Assembly: GCA_013001935.1 (NCBI GenBank)
Contig: JABDKZ010000286.1
Span: 1 to 7,437 of the forward strand
Length of the DNA: 7,437 nucleotides
Direction of reading: 5' to 3'
From: Maribacter sp.
GTDB lineage: Bacteria > Bacteroidota > Bacteroidia > Flavobacteriales > Flavobacteriaceae
In this document: positions 6,492-7,437 of the stretch, piece by piece
How the letters are laid out: every line of letters begins with the position of its first letter
How positions within the stretch are numbered: position 1 is the stretch's first letter
The notes under the pieces: model-generated
What the model saw: only the letters and a program-made list of their open reading frames with translations
The model's database searches: none
Told to the model about the DNA's origin: nothing
Translations under genes and position numbers: made by a program

Positions 6492-7349
6492 TTAAACTGC
6501 TTTTAGACTGAGATCCATATTATAAACCGAATGTGTTAGCGCACCTGAAGAGATAAAATCAACTCCACAATCTGCGTACTCTCGAATGGTCCTCTCATTT
6601 ATACCTCCTGAGGATTCGGTTAAACATTTATCACCAATCAAAGCAACAGCTTTACGCGTATCCTCATAATTGAAATTATCAATAAGTATCCGATATACCC
6701 CATCGGTCTGCAGAATCTCTTCTATCTCTCCTATATTTCTCGCCTCTACGATAATTTTTAAATCCCTCTGGGTCTCTTTCAGATACTTCTTGGTCTTTAA
6801 AATGGCATTAGTAAGTCCGCCAGCGAAATCAATATGGTTATCCTTGAGCATTATCATATCATACAAAGCGAATCTGTGATTTTCGCCCCCACCAATCTTT
6901 ACTGCCCATTTTTCCAAAGCCCTAATTCCTGGAGTGGTTTTTCGGGTGTCAAGGATCTTGGTATTTGTACCTGCTAACAATTCCACAAATGAATGGGTCT
7001 TGGTGGCTATAGCGCTCATACGCTGCATGGCATTTAAAACCAATCGTTCGGCTTTTAGAATACTCTGGGAACTTCCTTCAATATAAAAAGCAATATCGCC
7101 ATATTTTACCGGTGAACCATCCTTGATCAAAGATTGTATCTTTATTTCATTATCGACATAAGCGAATACCTGTTTGGCAAAATCAATGCCTGCAATAATA
7201 CCCTCGTCTTTTACCAGTAGTTTAGCTTTCCCTTTAGCAGATTCAGGTATACAGGCTAGTGAGCTATGATCACCATCACCAACATCCTCTCGTATTGCAT
7301 TGGCAATAATCAAATCTAGCTCTTGCTGGAATTGTACTTCTGTAATCAT
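6492..7349 (-). CDS. nadC: Nicotinate-nucleotide pyrophosphorylase (carboxylating)
   Basis: Quinolinate phosphoribosyltransferase (EC 2.4.2.19), 285 residues. It converts quinolinate and PRPP to nicotinate mononucleotide, CO2 and pyrophosphate in cytosolic de novo NAD synthesis. Active-site blocks are all present: EDVGDGD (21-27), AERLVLNAMQRMS (100-112), DTRKTTPG (134-141), KIGGGENHR (151-159), MLKDNH (167-172), VEARN (201-205), the LIDNF strand (222-226) and ESSGGI (245-250), with SSGALTHS (267-274) at the phosphate-binding end. The partner genes nadA and nadB are not in the window. It is the first gene of the leftward nadC-yihY-DUF2147-priA cluster. The ATG at 7349 gives the expected N-terminus. 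No Shine-Dalgarno sequence and no convincing leftward promoter is visible in the 88 nt before it; the promoter may lie outside the window. Confidence 0.97.
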   Translation of the reverse strand: MITEVQFQQELDLIIANAIREDVGDGDHSSLACIPESAKGKAKLLVKDEGIIAGIDFAKQVFAYVDNEIKIQSLIKDGSPVKYGDIAFYIEGSSQSILKAERLVLNAMQRMSAIATKTHSFVELLAGTNTKILDTRKTTPGIRALEKWAVKIGGGENHRFALYDMIMLKDNHIDFAGGLTNAILKTKKYLKETQRDLKIIVEARNIGEIEEILQTDGVYRILIDNFNYEDTRKAVALIGDKCLTESSGGINERTIREYADCGVDFISSGALTHSVYNMDLSLKAV

Positions 7350-7437
7350 TACTATAATTGGTTTGCGCTAAATTACTAAAAACAAAACCCAATAATGACA
7401 TCCTACTTACTTGAATGTTTTAAATTTGAAACATGAC

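Noticed and set aside
7421..7428. TAAATTTG as a second rightward -7 promoter element
   Set aside because: It matches TAnnTTTG exactly, but no TTG lies 17-23 nt upstream and it would start transcription within the putative ATG at 7433; likely chance in A/T-rich DNA.

Overview
The window looks like chromosomal housekeeping DNA from a member of the Bacteroidetes, most likely a (marine) Flavobacteriaceae relative. The evidence is the low G+C content, protein sequences that read as flavobacterial, starts that lack Shine-Dalgarno sequences, promoter candidates of the Bacteroidetes TTG / TAnnTTTG type, and a family-specific unknown gene (DUF6495-like) directly behind rplI. I see no mobile element, tRNA, rRNA, CRISPR array or phage gene, and no gene-free stretch longer than 300 bases. 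I did not find an obviously new biological system; the interesting points are regulatory and architectural.

Layout, left to right. Bases 1-1668 carry a leftward ribosomal-protein operon, rpsF-rpsR-rplI, driven by a good Bacteroidetes-type promoter at 1691-1721. It is closed by a perfect 12-bp stem-loop terminator at 509-541. The terminator is followed almost at once by the start codon of the DUF6495-like gene of unknown function. The 233-base gap 1668-1900 is a divergent control region. From it an orphan LytTR response regulator is read rightward (1901-2593). This regulator converges on the 3' end of priA, and its probable terminator, a 17-bp perfect stem with a T-run, lies inside the priA coding sequence.

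From 2616 to 7349 a tight leftward cluster reads nadC - yihY-like - DUF2147 - priA. The gene junctions are 0 nt, a short overlap and 14 nt, so it is probably one transcript. It combines NAD synthesis, a six-helix membrane protein, a small secreted protein and the replication-restart helicase; shared transcription, not a shared pathway, links them. The last 88 bases are the upstream region of nadC and may also hold the promoter and first codons of a rightward gene that runs off the window (possibly rlmH, not provable here).

The ribosomal genes fit one theme. bS6 and bS18, encoded here, are two of the proteins reported to help bury the 16S rRNA anti-Shine-Dalgarno tail in Flavobacterium ribosomes, and none of the starts in this window has a usable Shine-Dalgarno sequence.
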